Below are positions 27,357-37,021 of a stretch of DNA of 64,000 nt, piece after piece. The first letter of the stretch is position 1; the number at the start of each line of letters is the position of its first letter. Source of the stretch: Bradyrhizobium tropiciagri (lineage in GTDB: Bacteria; Pseudomonadota; Alphaproteobacteria; Rhizobiales; Xanthobacteraceae). The notes below the pieces were generated by a model that worked only from the letters and a program-made list of their open reading frames with translations, had not been told where the DNA came from and searched no databases. The DNA is taken from contig NZ_LFLZ01000017.1 in assembly GCF_001189845.1 (NCBI RefSeq), forward strand, positions 62,001-126,000. Reading direction: 5' to 3'. The translations under genes and the position numbers were made by a program.

Positions 27357-29027
27357 TCATGCGATGGCGGGTCCGTCCTGGGCGACGCCCTCGACTTGCG
27401 AATGGAAAATCCGGCGCAGCGCCAGCATGTGCTCGCAGGGGCCGCGCATCATCTTGTTGTGGCCGTAGAAATGACAGCTGCACCGCGCCTCGACGAGACG
27501 GTCGTCATCGTCGATGACGAGGTTCACCTGCTCGGTGCGCGCGTTGTCGAGCACGCTGCCGTTGATGGCGCGAACGCCCTGGTTGCGATCAATGTTGCCG
27601 ATCGTCACGAGGTTGGCGCCGATCAGGCGATCGGCTTTTTCCTCCTGCGGGCTGGCGAAGCGCAGCTGGGCTGCTGACAGCGGCTCGCGCGTCAGCTCGC
27701 GCAGCCGGTAGAGCGACTTGTCGAGGTCGAACATCGCGCGTCCGGCCTGGGTGTAGGATGTGAGCGCCGCATGCACCAGCGCCTGATCGACGCCGGTCTG
27801 CCGCGCCAGCTCGGTGGCGCTCGCCGCATGGGACTTGCCGAGTGCTGCGAAAATGCGCTGCGCGCTGTCGTTGTCGACCTTGTGGCGCGGCGCGAGCAGG
27901 TCGAATTGTCCGGCGGACGACCAGTCGTTCGCGGTCCAGCCGGACAGGCCGAGCGTGAAGCGCAGACCGCCGAAATCGACGACGAAGAATGACGGCAGGC
28001 CGGTCCCGGTCAAATGCACCCGCACCGACCGCGCCAGCGGCAGCGCCCGCCCGAGGATCGCAAGCCGCCGCCGGCCCCAGATGCGGATCTCGGCGGGGGC
28101 CGTGCCGCGATAGATCGAGCGGCGGAAGGTCAGCCGTTCGTGCCACGGCTCGATCACGACCTGCACCGGCGCGTCCGGCTTCAGCACGAACCGCAGCGAG
28201 CGCGGGCCGGCCTTTTCCTTCTTCTGCGCGAGGCGGGTGAGGATGTTGGCCATGTCCACGGGATGCAGGTCGAACACATGCGCCGGCAGGGTCATCGCGC
28301 TCGACACCTGCAGGAAGCCGCGCACCCAGCTGTCCGGCAGCTCGATCTTCTCCTCGCGGAAGTCGAGATCGTCGCCGGTCTGCACCTCGAACCCTGAGGG
28401 ATCGATGGTGAGGGTGGTGTCGCGATAGGAGCGGATCTTCTGGAATTCGTCGTAGAGCGCGTGGCTGTAGTCGATATTGGTGGTGCCGAACGCCATCTCG
28501 CCGAGGCTCTCGAACACGTCGTGGTCGCAGGACAGCCGCCCGTAGCTCGATTCGTCGAGGCTGAAGCACTCGAAGAAGATCTCGTCCGGGTGCACCGTGA
28601 TCACCGGATCGAGCACGATCCAGGCATCGCGGTTCTGCTTGTAGAGGTAGTTGAAATAAGCCTGCCGCGCCGCCCAGAACGGCTTCATCTGGCGATCGCG
28701 CTCGCGGTCGAAGCCGCGGATGCGGTCCTGCAAGTCCGCGATGCGTGGCTTGAGCGCGGCGGACTGCGCCGTCGCTTCGGCCAGGAAACTCGCCTCGCTC
28801 TGCTTCAGCCACTCGAAATAGGCGGTGCGATCGCGCGGCTTGAAGCGCAGGTCCGACACCACGACGTGATGCAGCGCGGAGATTGCCTCGCGGAAGGCGA
28901 GATGACGCGCCACCTTGCCGGTGAAGAAGGTCGGCTGGCGCAGCGTGTCCGGCGCGAAGGCGAACGACGACGAGGCGGCGTCGGACGAGGCGCTGGTGCT
29001 GCCGAGAAATCGATATGCGAAATTCAT
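27357..29027 (-). CDS. SWIM zinc-finger protein, retron-associated
   Basis: The 556-residue protein ends with a SWIM zinc finger: CSC at 516-518, then C531 and H533 (RGPCEHMLALRR), the C-x-C...C-x-H pattern. Before it is a winged-helix-like segment (SATELARQTGVDQALVHAAL) and a large N-terminal region with a Glu/Arg-rich helical stretch. SWIM domains bind DNA or proteins. In this locus it is the central gene between the WGR protein (ATGA overlap at 29024-29027) and the ncRNA/RT. As I recall, the published retron typing includes a class with SWIM-finger (WHSWIM) partners, which this matches. It is probably part of the toxic effector. Confidence 0.8.
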   Translation of the reverse strand: MNFAYRFLGSTSASSDAASSSFAFAPDTLRQPTFFTGKVARHLAFREAISALHHVVVSDLRFKPRDRTAYFEWLKQSEASFLAEATAQSAALKPRIADLQDRIRGFDRERDRQMKPFWAARQAYFNYLYKQNRDAWIVLDPVITVHPDEIFFECFSLDESSYGRLSCDHDVFESLGEMAFGTTNIDYSHALYDEFQKIRSYRDTTLTIDPSGFEVQTGDDLDFREEKIELPDSWVRGFLQVSSAMTLPAHVFDLHPVDMANILTRLAQKKEKAGPRSLRFVLKPDAPVQVVIEPWHERLTFRRSIYRGTAPAEIRIWGRRRLAILGRALPLARSVRVHLTGTGLPSFFVVDFGGLRFTLGLSGWTANDWSSAGQFDLLAPRHKVDNDSAQRIFAALGKSHAASATELARQTGVDQALVHAALTSYTQAGRAMFDLDKSLYRLRELTREPLSAAQLRFASPQEEKADRLIGANLVTIGNIDRNQGVRAINGSVLDNARTEQVNLVIDDDDRLVEARCSCHFYGHNKMMRGPCEHMLALRRIFHSQVEGVAQDGPAIA

Positions 29028-32000
29028 GCGGCGGTCCCGCTGGTTTGCGAGCCGCCGCCCCGCGGCGTGTGGCCGGCGCGGGCCACGGTGACGGGCAGCG
29101 GCAGATCCGGCCAGGCATGCGCGATGTCGCGCAGGATGATCAGCGCGGGCGCCTTGTCACGCAGGGTCACGCTGAGTGTGAAGTCGTGCAGCAGCTGCGC
29201 GATCGCCGCTGCGCGGTCCCGGTGCGCCAGCGCCTCGTTGCGCAGCGCCGTGAATATCCGGTCCTTGGCGATGCGCCCGCGGTTGATCTGCATCAGGATG
29301 ATGCGGGCCTGGGTGAGGAATTTGGCGAAGATCGCCGCGTCCGCCAGTGAGTCACCAGTGATCAGCTCGGTGACGAAGAGATGGAAGCTGCCGGAGGGAT
29401 GCTCCAGCATGCGCCCCAGCACCTCGGCGATATCGCCGTCGGCGAGGCTGCGCCGCAGCAGCAGGCGAGCGCCGTCCTGCACCGCCGGCACGGTCGAGTC
29501 CGCCATGACCGCCAGCGCGGCCGCCGGCAGCGCATCGCTGGGCCATGCCGTGAGGCGGTTCACCGCGGTCGTGCGGACATCATCCCACTCGCTCTCGACC
29601 AGCAGCACCGCATTCTGCGGGTCGGCGCGGAAGCGGGGCTCGTCAGCCGTGAACGCATCAAGTGCGAAGCGGCGCACGGCGGCGAACGGATGGTTGCCGA
29701 GGCGGGCGAGCTGGCGCACCGAGAAGCGCGCCGGTGCGCGGCTCTCCAGCAGCTTGGCGCCGAGCATGCGGGCGCCGGCCGCGCGCGCCTGCAGCAGGCG
29801 CCACAGCGTGCCGTCGTCGATGGCGGTCGCGGCCTGCGGCAACGCTTCGACGAACAACGTGACCATGTCGGCCGCGTGGCCCTCGATAGGTTCGGCGCGG
29901 AAGAAGCCGGCCATCAGCATGTCGCGCAGCCGGATGGCGAAGGCCTCGTCGCTCGCCGCAAGGCGCGCGACGAGCGGCCGCGCAGCCGCGCGCAGCCGGG
30001 CATGGTCGCCGGTTGCCGCCAGCACGATGCCATCGCGATGTTGCGCGAGGGCGGCGTCGTCGAGCCGCGCCAAGAGGCTCATCGAGGCAATGCGGATTTC
30101 CGGCGCATCGGCCCGCAGGATCGCCTGCCAGAATGCTTCCGGCAGGTCGCCCGGCCGCGTCGGGGTCACCGCGATGAGCTGGATGCTGGCTGCCTGGACG
30201 TCGGGGCTGGCGTGGCCGGTCAGGCTTTCGATCACCTCCGGCTGCAGCGGGCAGTCGCGATCCGGCCAGAGCTGTGGCAGCAGCGCGAGAGCCGACGTGA
30301 GACCGGCGCGCAGCAGATCGTCGAGCACCGGCGGCAACTGCGCGAGCCAGGCCGCAAACGCTTCCGTCGCGCGGGCGCGTTGCTCTCGCGAGGGCGCGCG
30401 GTCGCGCAGCCAGCCGCGCGTGCGGCCTTGTACCTGGTCGTGCGGGCTCGTCAGCGCGGCGCGTCCAAGGGCGGGGTCGGCCCACGGCCAATCGGCGCGG
30501 TCGTCAATGGCGCGGATGGCCAAATCGCGCATCTCAGGTGCGGTGGTATCGAGCAGCGCGGCGACCAATGCCGCATCGGCCTTGCCGGCATCGATCAGGC
30601 GCCGTGCGATCGTGGCCGCGAGCGTGGTGACCTCGGGATAGGGCGAGGCGAGCAGGCCGCCGATCGCGGCCACGTCCATCGTCTCAGGCCGCGGCGGGCC
30701 CTGCCGCAGCGCCTCGGCCGCGAAGCGCGCCGCCGCATGATTGCGCGCCAATGCAGCGATCCGCAGCAGCCGCTCGGGCCGGGCATCCCATAGCGCGGGG
30801 AAGGCTTCCTCGCGCCGCGCCGGCGCACGGTCGCCGACATGGCGATGTGTGAGAGCCCTGGTATTGAAGTGGCTGGTCGGGGCTGCGGCATGCAGCAGGT
30901 GGCTGACGCTCCAAACCCGGCTGAGCGCCTCGGTGGCGTGGGGGACAGGACGATAGCTGCGTTCGATCCGGATATGCTCGGTCCAGGTCGCCGGCTTGAT
31001 GCCGTCGGCGTCGGTGAAGGCGAGGAGGAGCTCGCTCGCCATCGCCGTGAAGGTGTCCTGTCCGAGCTCGGCGCGCTTGCGCAACATGCGCCAGGCGCGC
31101 CGCTTGAAGTAGAGCAGGGTCTGGTCGGACAGCGCGACGCGCGGAGCCGCGCTGTGCAGTTCCTCGCTGAGCTTCAGCGCCTGGCGCGAACCGGGCAGCC
31201 AGACGCGGTCGTTGTAGACCCGGCCGCGATAGTACATCGGCGACGCCAGCTCGAACTGCCGCGCGGTTGCAGCGAACAGCGGGCCGTCGTCGGTAAGATC
31301 GGCATATTTGAACAGCCGCCGCAGCACCTGCACGTAGGGCGGGCGCGGGCTCATCGCGTGCACGGCCGCGAGCAGCGTCTTGCGCGCGGCGCTGTCTGCG
31401 AGCGCATGGTGGGCGAGCGCGATGAGGAACTGATTGGCGAAACCCGGCTGAGCCGAGTTCGCCGCCAGCAGGGCCTGGATCAGGCCCGCGCCATTGCCGT
31501 TCGCCAGCGCCATCTCGATGTCGCGGGTCGCCGCGGCATCTGTCGTTCGCGGCAGCGACAGCCGCGGCGCCGATCGCCGCGCGTCCATCAGTTCACTTGC
31601 GAGGGCATAGGCCGCGTAGTCCCGCGTCACCAGGCTGACATTGACGTCGGCGCAGCGGCGTAGCAGATCGGCGGCGTCGGCGCCGCCACACCGCGCCAGC
31701 GCATAGACGAGGCTGTAACTCGCGTTCGCCGCGCCGGTCTTCTCGGCGATGGCGGCGAGTTGGGGATAGGCGGCTGTGAGCCGGATCACACCGAGGCGCC
31801 AGAACAGGCGGTCGCGCTCATTCTCTGGCCACGCACTGCGCGCGCAGACCGCGAACTTCCTGAGCAATTCCGTGTCGCGTCCGTTGGCATCGACTCCGGC
31901 ATCCGAAACGGTCAGCGACGGTGCATCGCCGTCGATGCGGCGATAGCCGTCGTTGATCTTGGACACCACGACACTATCGAACAGCTTTTCGGCATTCGCG

Positions 32001-32182
32001 TGCGTGACCGGCGATGGGGTCTTGGTTCCATCCCTTAGCGAGGTGCCGCGACGGCCATATTTGAAATTGACCAGGTAGCGTGCGTCGTTGTCGGCGCGTT
32101 CCAGATCGACCAGATCGACTTCATAGAGCTTGTCGGATCTGCCCTCCTTCATCCAGAGGCGAACGGAGCGAACGACTTGCAT
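29024..32182 (-). CDS. WGR-domain protein with HEAT-like repeats, retron-associated
   Basis: The product has 1,052 residues. Residues 1-90 are a WGR-type domain (RSVRLWMKEGRSDKLYEVDL, with YGRRGTSL where the WGR motif normally lies, so the Trp is Tyr here). From about residue 110 on, the protein is an Ala/Leu/Arg-rich series of helical pairs with recurring L-x-x-L...D-A...R-A-A patterns, consistent with a HEAT-type solenoid. WGR domains are known from PARPs and bind nucleic-acid ends or proteins. The stop overlaps the SWIM gene start by four bases. It opens the retron operon and is divergent from the small membrane gene at 32390. Confidence 0.75.
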   Translation of the reverse strand: MQVVRSVRLWMKEGRSDKLYEVDLVDLERADNDARYLVNFKYGRRGTSLRDGTKTPSPVTHANAEKLFDSVVVSKINDGYRRIDGDAPSLTVSDAGVDANGRDTELLRKFAVCARSAWPENERDRLFWRLGVIRLTAAYPQLAAIAEKTGAANASYSLVYALARCGGADAADLLRRCADVNVSLVTRDYAAYALASELMDARRSAPRLSLPRTTDAAATRDIEMALANGNGAGLIQALLAANSAQPGFANQFLIALAHHALADSAARKTLLAAVHAMSPRPPYVQVLRRLFKYADLTDDGPLFAATARQFELASPMYYRGRVYNDRVWLPGSRQALKLSEELHSAAPRVALSDQTLLYFKRRAWRMLRKRAELGQDTFTAMASELLLAFTDADGIKPATWTEHIRIERSYRPVPHATEALSRVWSVSHLLHAAAPTSHFNTRALTHRHVGDRAPARREEAFPALWDARPERLLRIAALARNHAAARFAAEALRQGPPRPETMDVAAIGGLLASPYPEVTTLAATIARRLIDAGKADAALVAALLDTTAPEMRDLAIRAIDDRADWPWADPALGRAALTSPHDQVQGRTRGWLRDRAPSREQRARATEAFAAWLAQLPPVLDDLLRAGLTSALALLPQLWPDRDCPLQPEVIESLTGHASPDVQAASIQLIAVTPTRPGDLPEAFWQAILRADAPEIRIASMSLLARLDDAALAQHRDGIVLAATGDHARLRAAARPLVARLAASDEAFAIRLRDMLMAGFFRAEPIEGHAADMVTLFVEALPQAATAIDDGTLWRLLQARAAGARMLGAKLLESRAPARFSVRQLARLGNHPFAAVRRFALDAFTADEPRFRADPQNAVLLVESEWDDVRTTAVNRLTAWPSDALPAAALAVMADSTVPAVQDGARLLLRRSLADGDIAEVLGRMLEHPSGSFHLFVTELITGDSLADAAIFAKFLTQARIILMQINRGRIAKDRIFTALRNEALAHRDRAAAIAQLLHDFTLSVTLRDKAPALIILRDIAHAWPDLPLPVTVARAGHTPRGGGSQTSGTAA

Positions 32183-32389
32183 TGACCACCCTGGGATGTC
32201 CGGGGCGGATTACATCGCAAGCCGGCCGCGCCGCGTCAATGGGGCGACGCCGAGGCGCTGCCCGATGCGGTCCTGTAACACCGGTCGGGTAGAGTGGCGG
32301 ATGCATGGCCTTGCTGGTATGGCGCTGCCGACCGGAGGCGGCCGCGTCTCCGATCGCGCCGCCGCGAGCCTGCCCACCCGGAGCATCCG

Positions 32390-32764
32390 ATGATCCTTGC
32401 TAGCTACGTCTACCGTGCCGTCTCCAACTTCGTGTTCCTGGGGCTGGTCTATTTCACGCTGAACCTGCTGGAGAAATACGAGCAGCGCGCGACGGTCGCG
32501 ATCCTGGTCCTGGTCTATGCGGTGATGCATGCACTGTCCGGCCTGCGCTCGTTCTATTTCTTCCAGCGCATCGAGCGCCTCGAAGGCGAAACGCGGCGGC
32601 TCGCCGCAGCGGCCGGCGAGGGGCCGAATGCCGCAGCCTCGCGCAAGCAGATCGTCGCCGATGTCACCGAGCTCAGGCACGCCGGCGAGATCAAATCCTA
32701 CATCGACATCTTCTTCCTGGCGCTGGTGATCCTGCTCTGCGTCGCCAAGATCGTGGCCAGCTAG
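32390..32764 (+). CDS. Small membrane protein of unknown function
   Basis: The 124-residue protein has hydrophobic helices near residues 10-25 (NFVFLGLVYFTLNLL), 35-55 and at the C-terminus (YIDIFFLALVILLCVAKIVA). Between them is a charged helix (FFQRIERLEGETRRL) that could form a coiled coil. It is transcribed divergently from the retron operon and ends six bases before the convergent deacetylase gene. The family is not recognised, though it looks conserved and intact. Confidence 0.65.
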   Translation: MILASYVYRAVSNFVFLGLVYFTLNLLEKYEQRATVAILVLVYAVMHALSGLRSFYFFQRIERLEGETRRLAAAAGEGPNAAASRKQIVADVTELRHAGEIKSYIDIFFLALVILLCVAKIVAS

Positions 32765-32770
32765 AGCGCG

Positions 32771-34132
32771 CTAGTCCGGTACGCGCTTGCCGGCCGCCGA
32801 GGCTTCGGCGCGCGGGCTACGCTTGGCGACGTGGACTGCGGCGTTGCTCGCACCCGGCGGCGCGACATGGAGAGGCGCGCCGTGGCCTCCGCCATGCGCC
32901 GCAGCGGGGATCTGATGCGCGGCCTGCTTCGGATGTCTGGCCTGGCGCGCCGAGATCGCCTGCGCGCGCGGTGCGCCGGCGGCTGGACCAGCCGCGCGCT
33001 GTGTGAGGCGGCGATTCGCCGCGAGCAGGGTCAGGTCCAGCGCTTCGGGAACGCGAAAGACGTCGGCTGCTGGTATCGGTAATGTCGAGACCGGTGCGAG
33101 CTGCGCGACCTGCGGCTGCGGCCACAGCGTGCGGACGGGCACACCGACGCGTGCGCGCTGCGCGTGGTCGAGGATGTCGGCGTCGCGCCAATCCAGGTCG
33201 GCAAAGACAGCTGCCGGCAGCGTCCGCGTCGCGGTGAAGACGAAGTTCGGAATTCTCGGCCAGCGCGTGGTCGCCACCGTCTCGGTCGGCGGATGCATGA
33301 ACCATTGCTGCGGCTGGGTCGGTGTTGCCGGACGGTCGGCGGTCGCGGGCACGACATGGACGATGCGGTAGCCGCGCTCCCTGAGCGTGTTGAGGATGCG
33401 CGGCAGCGCCGCCACGGTGCGCGGCTGGATGTCGTGCAGCAGCAGGATGCCCTTGTGCTTGGCCTCGATCCGCTGGATCGCGAGGTCGTAGACCCGCTGT
33501 GGCGAGATGTGGCGCCAGTCGTCAGCCGGGAAGTCGGCGCTCCAGACCTGGATGCCCTGTGACGCCAGATACGCCTCGGGGATCTCGGCGCGCATCAGGC
33601 CGGGAATCCGGAAGAACGGCGCGAGCTTGCTCTTGTCACCATTGAGCGCGGCGAGCGTCGAGGCGATGCCGTCGTCGACTTCCTGCCGCACCTTCTCGAG
33701 CGGCATCTTGTTCATCGTGAGCGGATGGTTCTGGCTGTGGGTGCCGACGGTATGCCCGGCGGCGATCAGCTTGCGCACGCCCTCCGGATTGAACCGGGCC
33801 TGGGAGCCGATGGTGAAGAAGGTCGCCTTGACGCACTGGCTGGCGAGAATGGCCAGCACCTGGTTGCTGTATTTCGGCAGCGGCCCGTCGTCGAAGGTCA
33901 GCACCACCTCGTGATCGGCGAGCGGCAGCGTCTCCGGATACTGCATGGTGCCGATCCGCGGATGCTCCCTGGGATCGACGACGATGGTCCGCGAGGTGCC
34001 GAGCGCGTTGGGATTACCGGGGCAATCCGCGGCGGGGGCGGCCTGCGGCGCCATGAAGCAACAGCCCAGCAGTGCCGCGCCGATCACGGTCCGCGACCGC
34101 TTCCGGATCATCACCAGGACGTTTGCAATCAT
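32771..34132 (-). CDS. Polysaccharide deacetylase (NodB domain) with C-terminal extension
   Basis: This exported enzyme should remove acetyl groups from N-acetylated or O-acetylated polysaccharide or peptidoglycan. A signal peptide (TVIGAALLGCCFMAPQAAPA) precedes a NodB domain at about residues 60-260 with TFDDGP (catalytic Asp and metal Asp), HSQNHP (metal His pair), R-I-P-G and the late motif LLHD. A Pro/Ala-rich tail of some 180 residues ends the protein and has no recognised domain. GTG 34159 and ATG 34111 are alternative starts. A second, shorter homologue follows upstream on the same strand, so the pair arose by duplication or forms a two-gene unit. Confidence 0.85.
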   Translation of the reverse strand: MIANVLVMIRKRSRTVIGAALLGCCFMAPQAAPAADCPGNPNALGTSRTIVVDPREHPRIGTMQYPETLPLADHEVVLTFDDGPLPKYSNQVLAILASQCVKATFFTIGSQARFNPEGVRKLIAAGHTVGTHSQNHPLTMNKMPLEKVRQEVDDGIASTLAALNGDKSKLAPFFRIPGLMRAEIPEAYLASQGIQVWSADFPADDWRHISPQRVYDLAIQRIEAKHKGILLLHDIQPRTVAALPRILNTLRERGYRIVHVVPATADRPATPTQPQQWFMHPPTETVATTRWPRIPNFVFTATRTLPAAVFADLDWRDADILDHAQRARVGVPVRTLWPQPQVAQLAPVSTLPIPAADVFRVPEALDLTLLAANRRLTQRAAGPAAGAPRAQAISARQARHPKQAAHQIPAAAHGGGHGAPLHVAPPGASNAAVHVAKRSPRAEASAAGKRVPD

Positions 34133-34228
34133 CGAATCTCGGCCGCATTCCAAACGCACTGACGAATCCTTAAGGGCGGCCCCATGAATGCCGCCTTAAC
34201 GGTCTGTAATCCACCTTGGGTGCCGGGT

Positions 34229-35044
34229 TCAATGTGTCCGGTCAGACACGGTCTTCATCGCTGCCGGGACGATGTGGACGACGTGATAATTATGCTCCTG
34301 CAGGTACCTTAGAAAGGCGGGCAGCATCTCGGCTGTGCGCATTTGCGGGTCATGCAGCAGGATAATTCCCTTGCGGTGGCCTTCGAGCCGCCCGGTGAGC
34401 AGCTTGAGTTCCTCCTCGGGGGTCATCTTGTTCCAATCGCTGGCCCAGAAATCGGCCCCGAACACCGCAATACCGCGCTTTTCCAGACGCTCGAGCAGGG
34501 CGGGCGTCGACTCAAAATAGGGGAACCGGAAAAACGGCGTGCTCGGGACCGTGCTCACGGTGCCGTGCAGGGCCTTCCCGACCGCTTCGATCCCCCGGTT
34601 GATGTTCGCCTCGGCCTGATCCAGCGGCATCTTGTTGAGATGCGGATGGTCCCAGGTGTGGTACCCGATGGTGTGGCCGAGGCGCGCAATCTTGCGGACC
34701 ATATCGGGATGATCGGCGGCGTTGCGGCCGACCATGAAGAAGGTGGCCTGCACACATTCGGTTGCCAGTGCCGTCAGCACCTTGTCGGTGACGCCGGGCG
34801 TCGGCCCGTCGTCGAAGGTCAGCACGACCTCGCCATCCCGAAGCGGCAGGGTCTGCGGAAAGCTCTTCAGCCCGACGCGCGGATAGGTCGCAGGATCGAC
34901 CTCGAGCACACGTGAGGTGCCGAGCGCATCCTTGCGCGTGCACTCGGCGGCCTTCGCCGCGCCGGTCAGCGCGCAAGGTGCGAGCGCGATCAGCGCCGCG
35001 ACAACGTTGAGGATCGGTCGCGGTGCGCTCGACTTCTTTCTCAT
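34229..35044 (-). CDS. Polysaccharide deacetylase (NodB domain)
   Basis: This 271-residue homologue of the neighbouring deacetylase lacks its long tail. It has a signal peptide (PILNVVAALIALAPCALTGA), TFDDGP, the metal-binding HTWDHP, a conserved FFRFPYFES loop and LLHDPQMRTAEMLP near the end. A zinc-dependent deacetylase acting on cell-surface or peptidoglycan sugars is expected. ATG 35044 is favoured because MRKKSS directly precedes the signal peptide. The gap of about 100 bases to the next deacetylase allows co-transcription. Confidence 0.85.
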   Translation of the reverse strand: MRKKSSAPRPILNVVAALIALAPCALTGAAKAAECTRKDALGTSRVLEVDPATYPRVGLKSFPQTLPLRDGEVVLTFDDGPTPGVTDKVLTALATECVQATFFMVGRNAADHPDMVRKIARLGHTIGYHTWDHPHLNKMPLDQAEANINRGIEAVGKALHGTVSTVPSTPFFRFPYFESTPALLERLEKRGIAVFGADFWASDWNKMTPEEELKLLTGRLEGHRKGIILLHDPQMRTAEMLPAFLRYLQEHNYHVVHIVPAAMKTVSDRTH

Positions 35045-35128
35045 TGCACAGGGCCCCACCGATTAGGTAATCCGTTCCGCACTCATCCAACCAGTTTTTC
35101 CCCTCCTGTCAAACCGGCGAAACACGGC

Positions 35129-36550
35129 ATGGCCGAGAATTTCGACGTTGCCGAACCCGCCGAAGCCGACCCGCTGGCCCGGATGCCGATGCGGGACGAG
35201 GAGGGCCAGCTCCGCCCCGAATTCGTCGCTGGCATCACCCGGGCGATCCATGCCGCCGACAGGCCCCTGCTGTGCGAGGTGGTGGCGGAACTGCACGAGG
35301 CCGATCTCGGCGACCTGATCGCGGCGCTGGAGCCGGACGACCGCGTTACCCTGGTCGAGATCACCGGCACCGACTTCGACTTCTCGGCGCTCAACGAAGT
35401 CGATGAGACGGTCCGCGAGGAGATCCTCGAGGAACTCGAGCCGGAGACGGTTGCGGAGGGCGTCCGCGAGCTCGACTCCGACGACGCCGTCGAGCTGCTG
35501 CAAAGCCTCGACGAGGAGGACCAGGAACAGATCCTGGAGAAACTGCCGGCGGCCGAGCGCGCCGAGATCGAGCGCAGCTTGCTGTACCCGGAGAATTCCG
35601 CCGGCCGGCGGATGCAGACCGCGTTCATTGCGGTGCCGCTGGATTGGAACGTCGGGCAGGTGATCGATTACATGCGCGACACGCCCGATCTGCCGGATCG
35701 ATTCTACGAGATCTATGTGGTCGACGCCGAAAGGCACTGGCTGGGCGCAGTTTCGCTGGACGTGCTACTGCGCGCGCGCCGCCCGGTTCCAATCAAGGAC
35801 CTGATCGACGAGGACCGCCGCCGGGTCTCCGCGCTCGAGGACCAGGAAGAGGTCGCGCGGATGTTCGGCAAGTACAATCTGGTCGCCGCTCCCGTGGTCG
35901 ATACCATCGACCGGCTGGTCGGCGTGATCACCATCGACGACGTCGTCGACATGATCGAGGAGGAGGCCGACGAGGACTTGAAGGCGCTCGGCGGCGTCAC
36001 CCATCCCGAAGAGCTGTCCGACACGGTCTGGACCATCGCCCGCGGCCGCTTCAACTGGCTCTTGGTCAATCTCGCGACCGCGTTCCTGGCCTCGTCGGTG
36101 CTCGGCCTGTTCGAGGGCCAGCTCGAGAAGATGGTGGCGCTTGCGGTGCTGGCGCCGATCGTGGCGAGCCAGGGCGGCAATGCCGCGACCCAGACCATGA
36201 CGGTCGCGGTGCGCGCGCTAGCCACCCGCGAGCTCGGTGCGTTCAACGCGATGCGCGTGGTGTTGCGCGAGACCATGGTCGGGCTCGTCAACGGCATCGC
36301 CTTTGCCGTCATCACCGGCATCGCCGCGGTGGCCTGGTTCAAGATCCCGGGCCTTGGCATCGTGATCGGGCTTGCGATCATCTGCAACCTGGTCGCCGGC
36401 GCGCTCGGCGGCATCCTGATTCCGATGGTGCTGGAACGGGTGCGCGCCGATCCGGCGGTTGCCTCCGGCACCTTCGTCACGACCGTCACCGACGTGGTCG
36501 GCTTCTTCTCGTTCCTCGGCATCGCCACACTGTGGTTTGGGCTGAAATAG
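35129..36550 (+). CDS. mgtE: Magnesium transporter MgtE
   Basis: The 473-residue protein has the complete MgtE layout. An acidic N-domain of helical repeats (LIAALEPDDRVTLVEI, and later LLQSLDEEDQEQILEKLP) is followed by a CBS pair at about residues 160-280 (AAPVVDTIDRLVGVITIDDV). Five membrane helices carry the conserved A-S-Q-G-G-N-A-A-T-Q motif of the pore and end in TVTDVVGFFSFLG. MgtE channels import Mg2+ and close when the cytosolic domains bind Mg2+. No Mg-responsive RNA leader was recognised in the short upstream region. Confidence 0.95.
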   Translation: MAENFDVAEPAEADPLARMPMRDEEGQLRPEFVAGITRAIHAADRPLLCEVVAELHEADLGDLIAALEPDDRVTLVEITGTDFDFSALNEVDETVREEILEELEPETVAEGVRELDSDDAVELLQSLDEEDQEQILEKLPAAERAEIERSLLYPENSAGRRMQTAFIAVPLDWNVGQVIDYMRDTPDLPDRFYEIYVVDAERHWLGAVSLDVLLRARRPVPIKDLIDEDRRRVSALEDQEEVARMFGKYNLVAAPVVDTIDRLVGVITIDDVVDMIEEEADEDLKALGGVTHPEELSDTVWTIARGRFNWLLVNLATAFLASSVLGLFEGQLEKMVALAVLAPIVASQGGNAATQTMTVAVRALATRELGAFNAMRVVLRETMVGLVNGIAFAVITGIAAVAWFKIPGLGIVIGLAIICNLVAGALGGILIPMVLERVRADPAVASGTFVTTVTDVVGFFSFLGIATLWFGLK

Positions 36551-36633
36551 CGGATCGTCGGCGGAGCCGTTTATCGTTAATCGCGCCTTAACGGGGTTGG
36601 CGGATGATGCACCTATCTCCAAAGGGGGCCATC

Positions 36634-36954
36634 ATGCAGCGGTTGCGGCTCAAGGCGGACGGACGGATCGTCGAATTGCGCGACGGGCAGGAAATCCCGC
36701 TCGTGCCGGCATACCCGGCCGAGGCGGCGATGCACCCTGCGGCCGCGCGACCCGCGGTGCGCGATCTGCGCCGCCGCGCCCAGCTGACCCAGCTCGAATT
36801 CGCCGCCAAGCTCGGCGTTCCCGTTGAGACCATCCGCAACTGGGAGCAGGGCAAGCGCGCCCCGCGGGGACCTGCCCGCGCCTTGCTCGCCGTGATCGCG
36901 CATTCGCCGGAAACCGTGTTCGCCGCGCTGTCGAGCGAGCCGACCGTGGCTTGA
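36634..36954 (+). CDS. Helix-turn-helix XRE-type DNA-binding protein
   Basis: The 106-residue protein starts MQRLRLKADGRIVELRDGQE and has a C-terminal HTH typical of antitoxin-like YgiT/MqsA-C or NadS proteins: LRRRAQLTQLEFAAKLGVPV, then ETIRNWEQGKRAPRGPARAL. Such domains bind promoter DNA, often as antitoxins of RelE/HigB-type toxins, but no toxin gene is adjacent. ATG 36604 is an in-frame alternative; 36634 fits the family start better. It stands alone after mgtE. Confidence 0.75.
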   Translation: MQRLRLKADGRIVELRDGQEIPLVPAYPAEAAMHPAAARPAVRDLRRRAQLTQLEFAAKLGVPVETIRNWEQGKRAPRGPARALLAVIAHSPETVFAALSSEPTVA

Positions 36955-37021
36955 GCCGATACCGCGCGCTTCGCCGTCACTGTCAGCCGATAGATCACGC
37001 TTATGCGCTGCATCCTCCACC

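Noticed and set aside
27001..27483. 160-codon minus-strand frame whose stop overlaps the RT start (GTGA)
   Set aside because: It crosses the msr-msd structure, starts inside the SWIM gene and has no family character; the overlap with the RT start is most likely fortuitous.
28461..30641. 726-codon plus-strand frame across the SWIM and WGR genes
   Set aside because: It is antisense to two genes with clear domains; its Arg/Ser-rich composition is typical of a GC-rich shadow frame.
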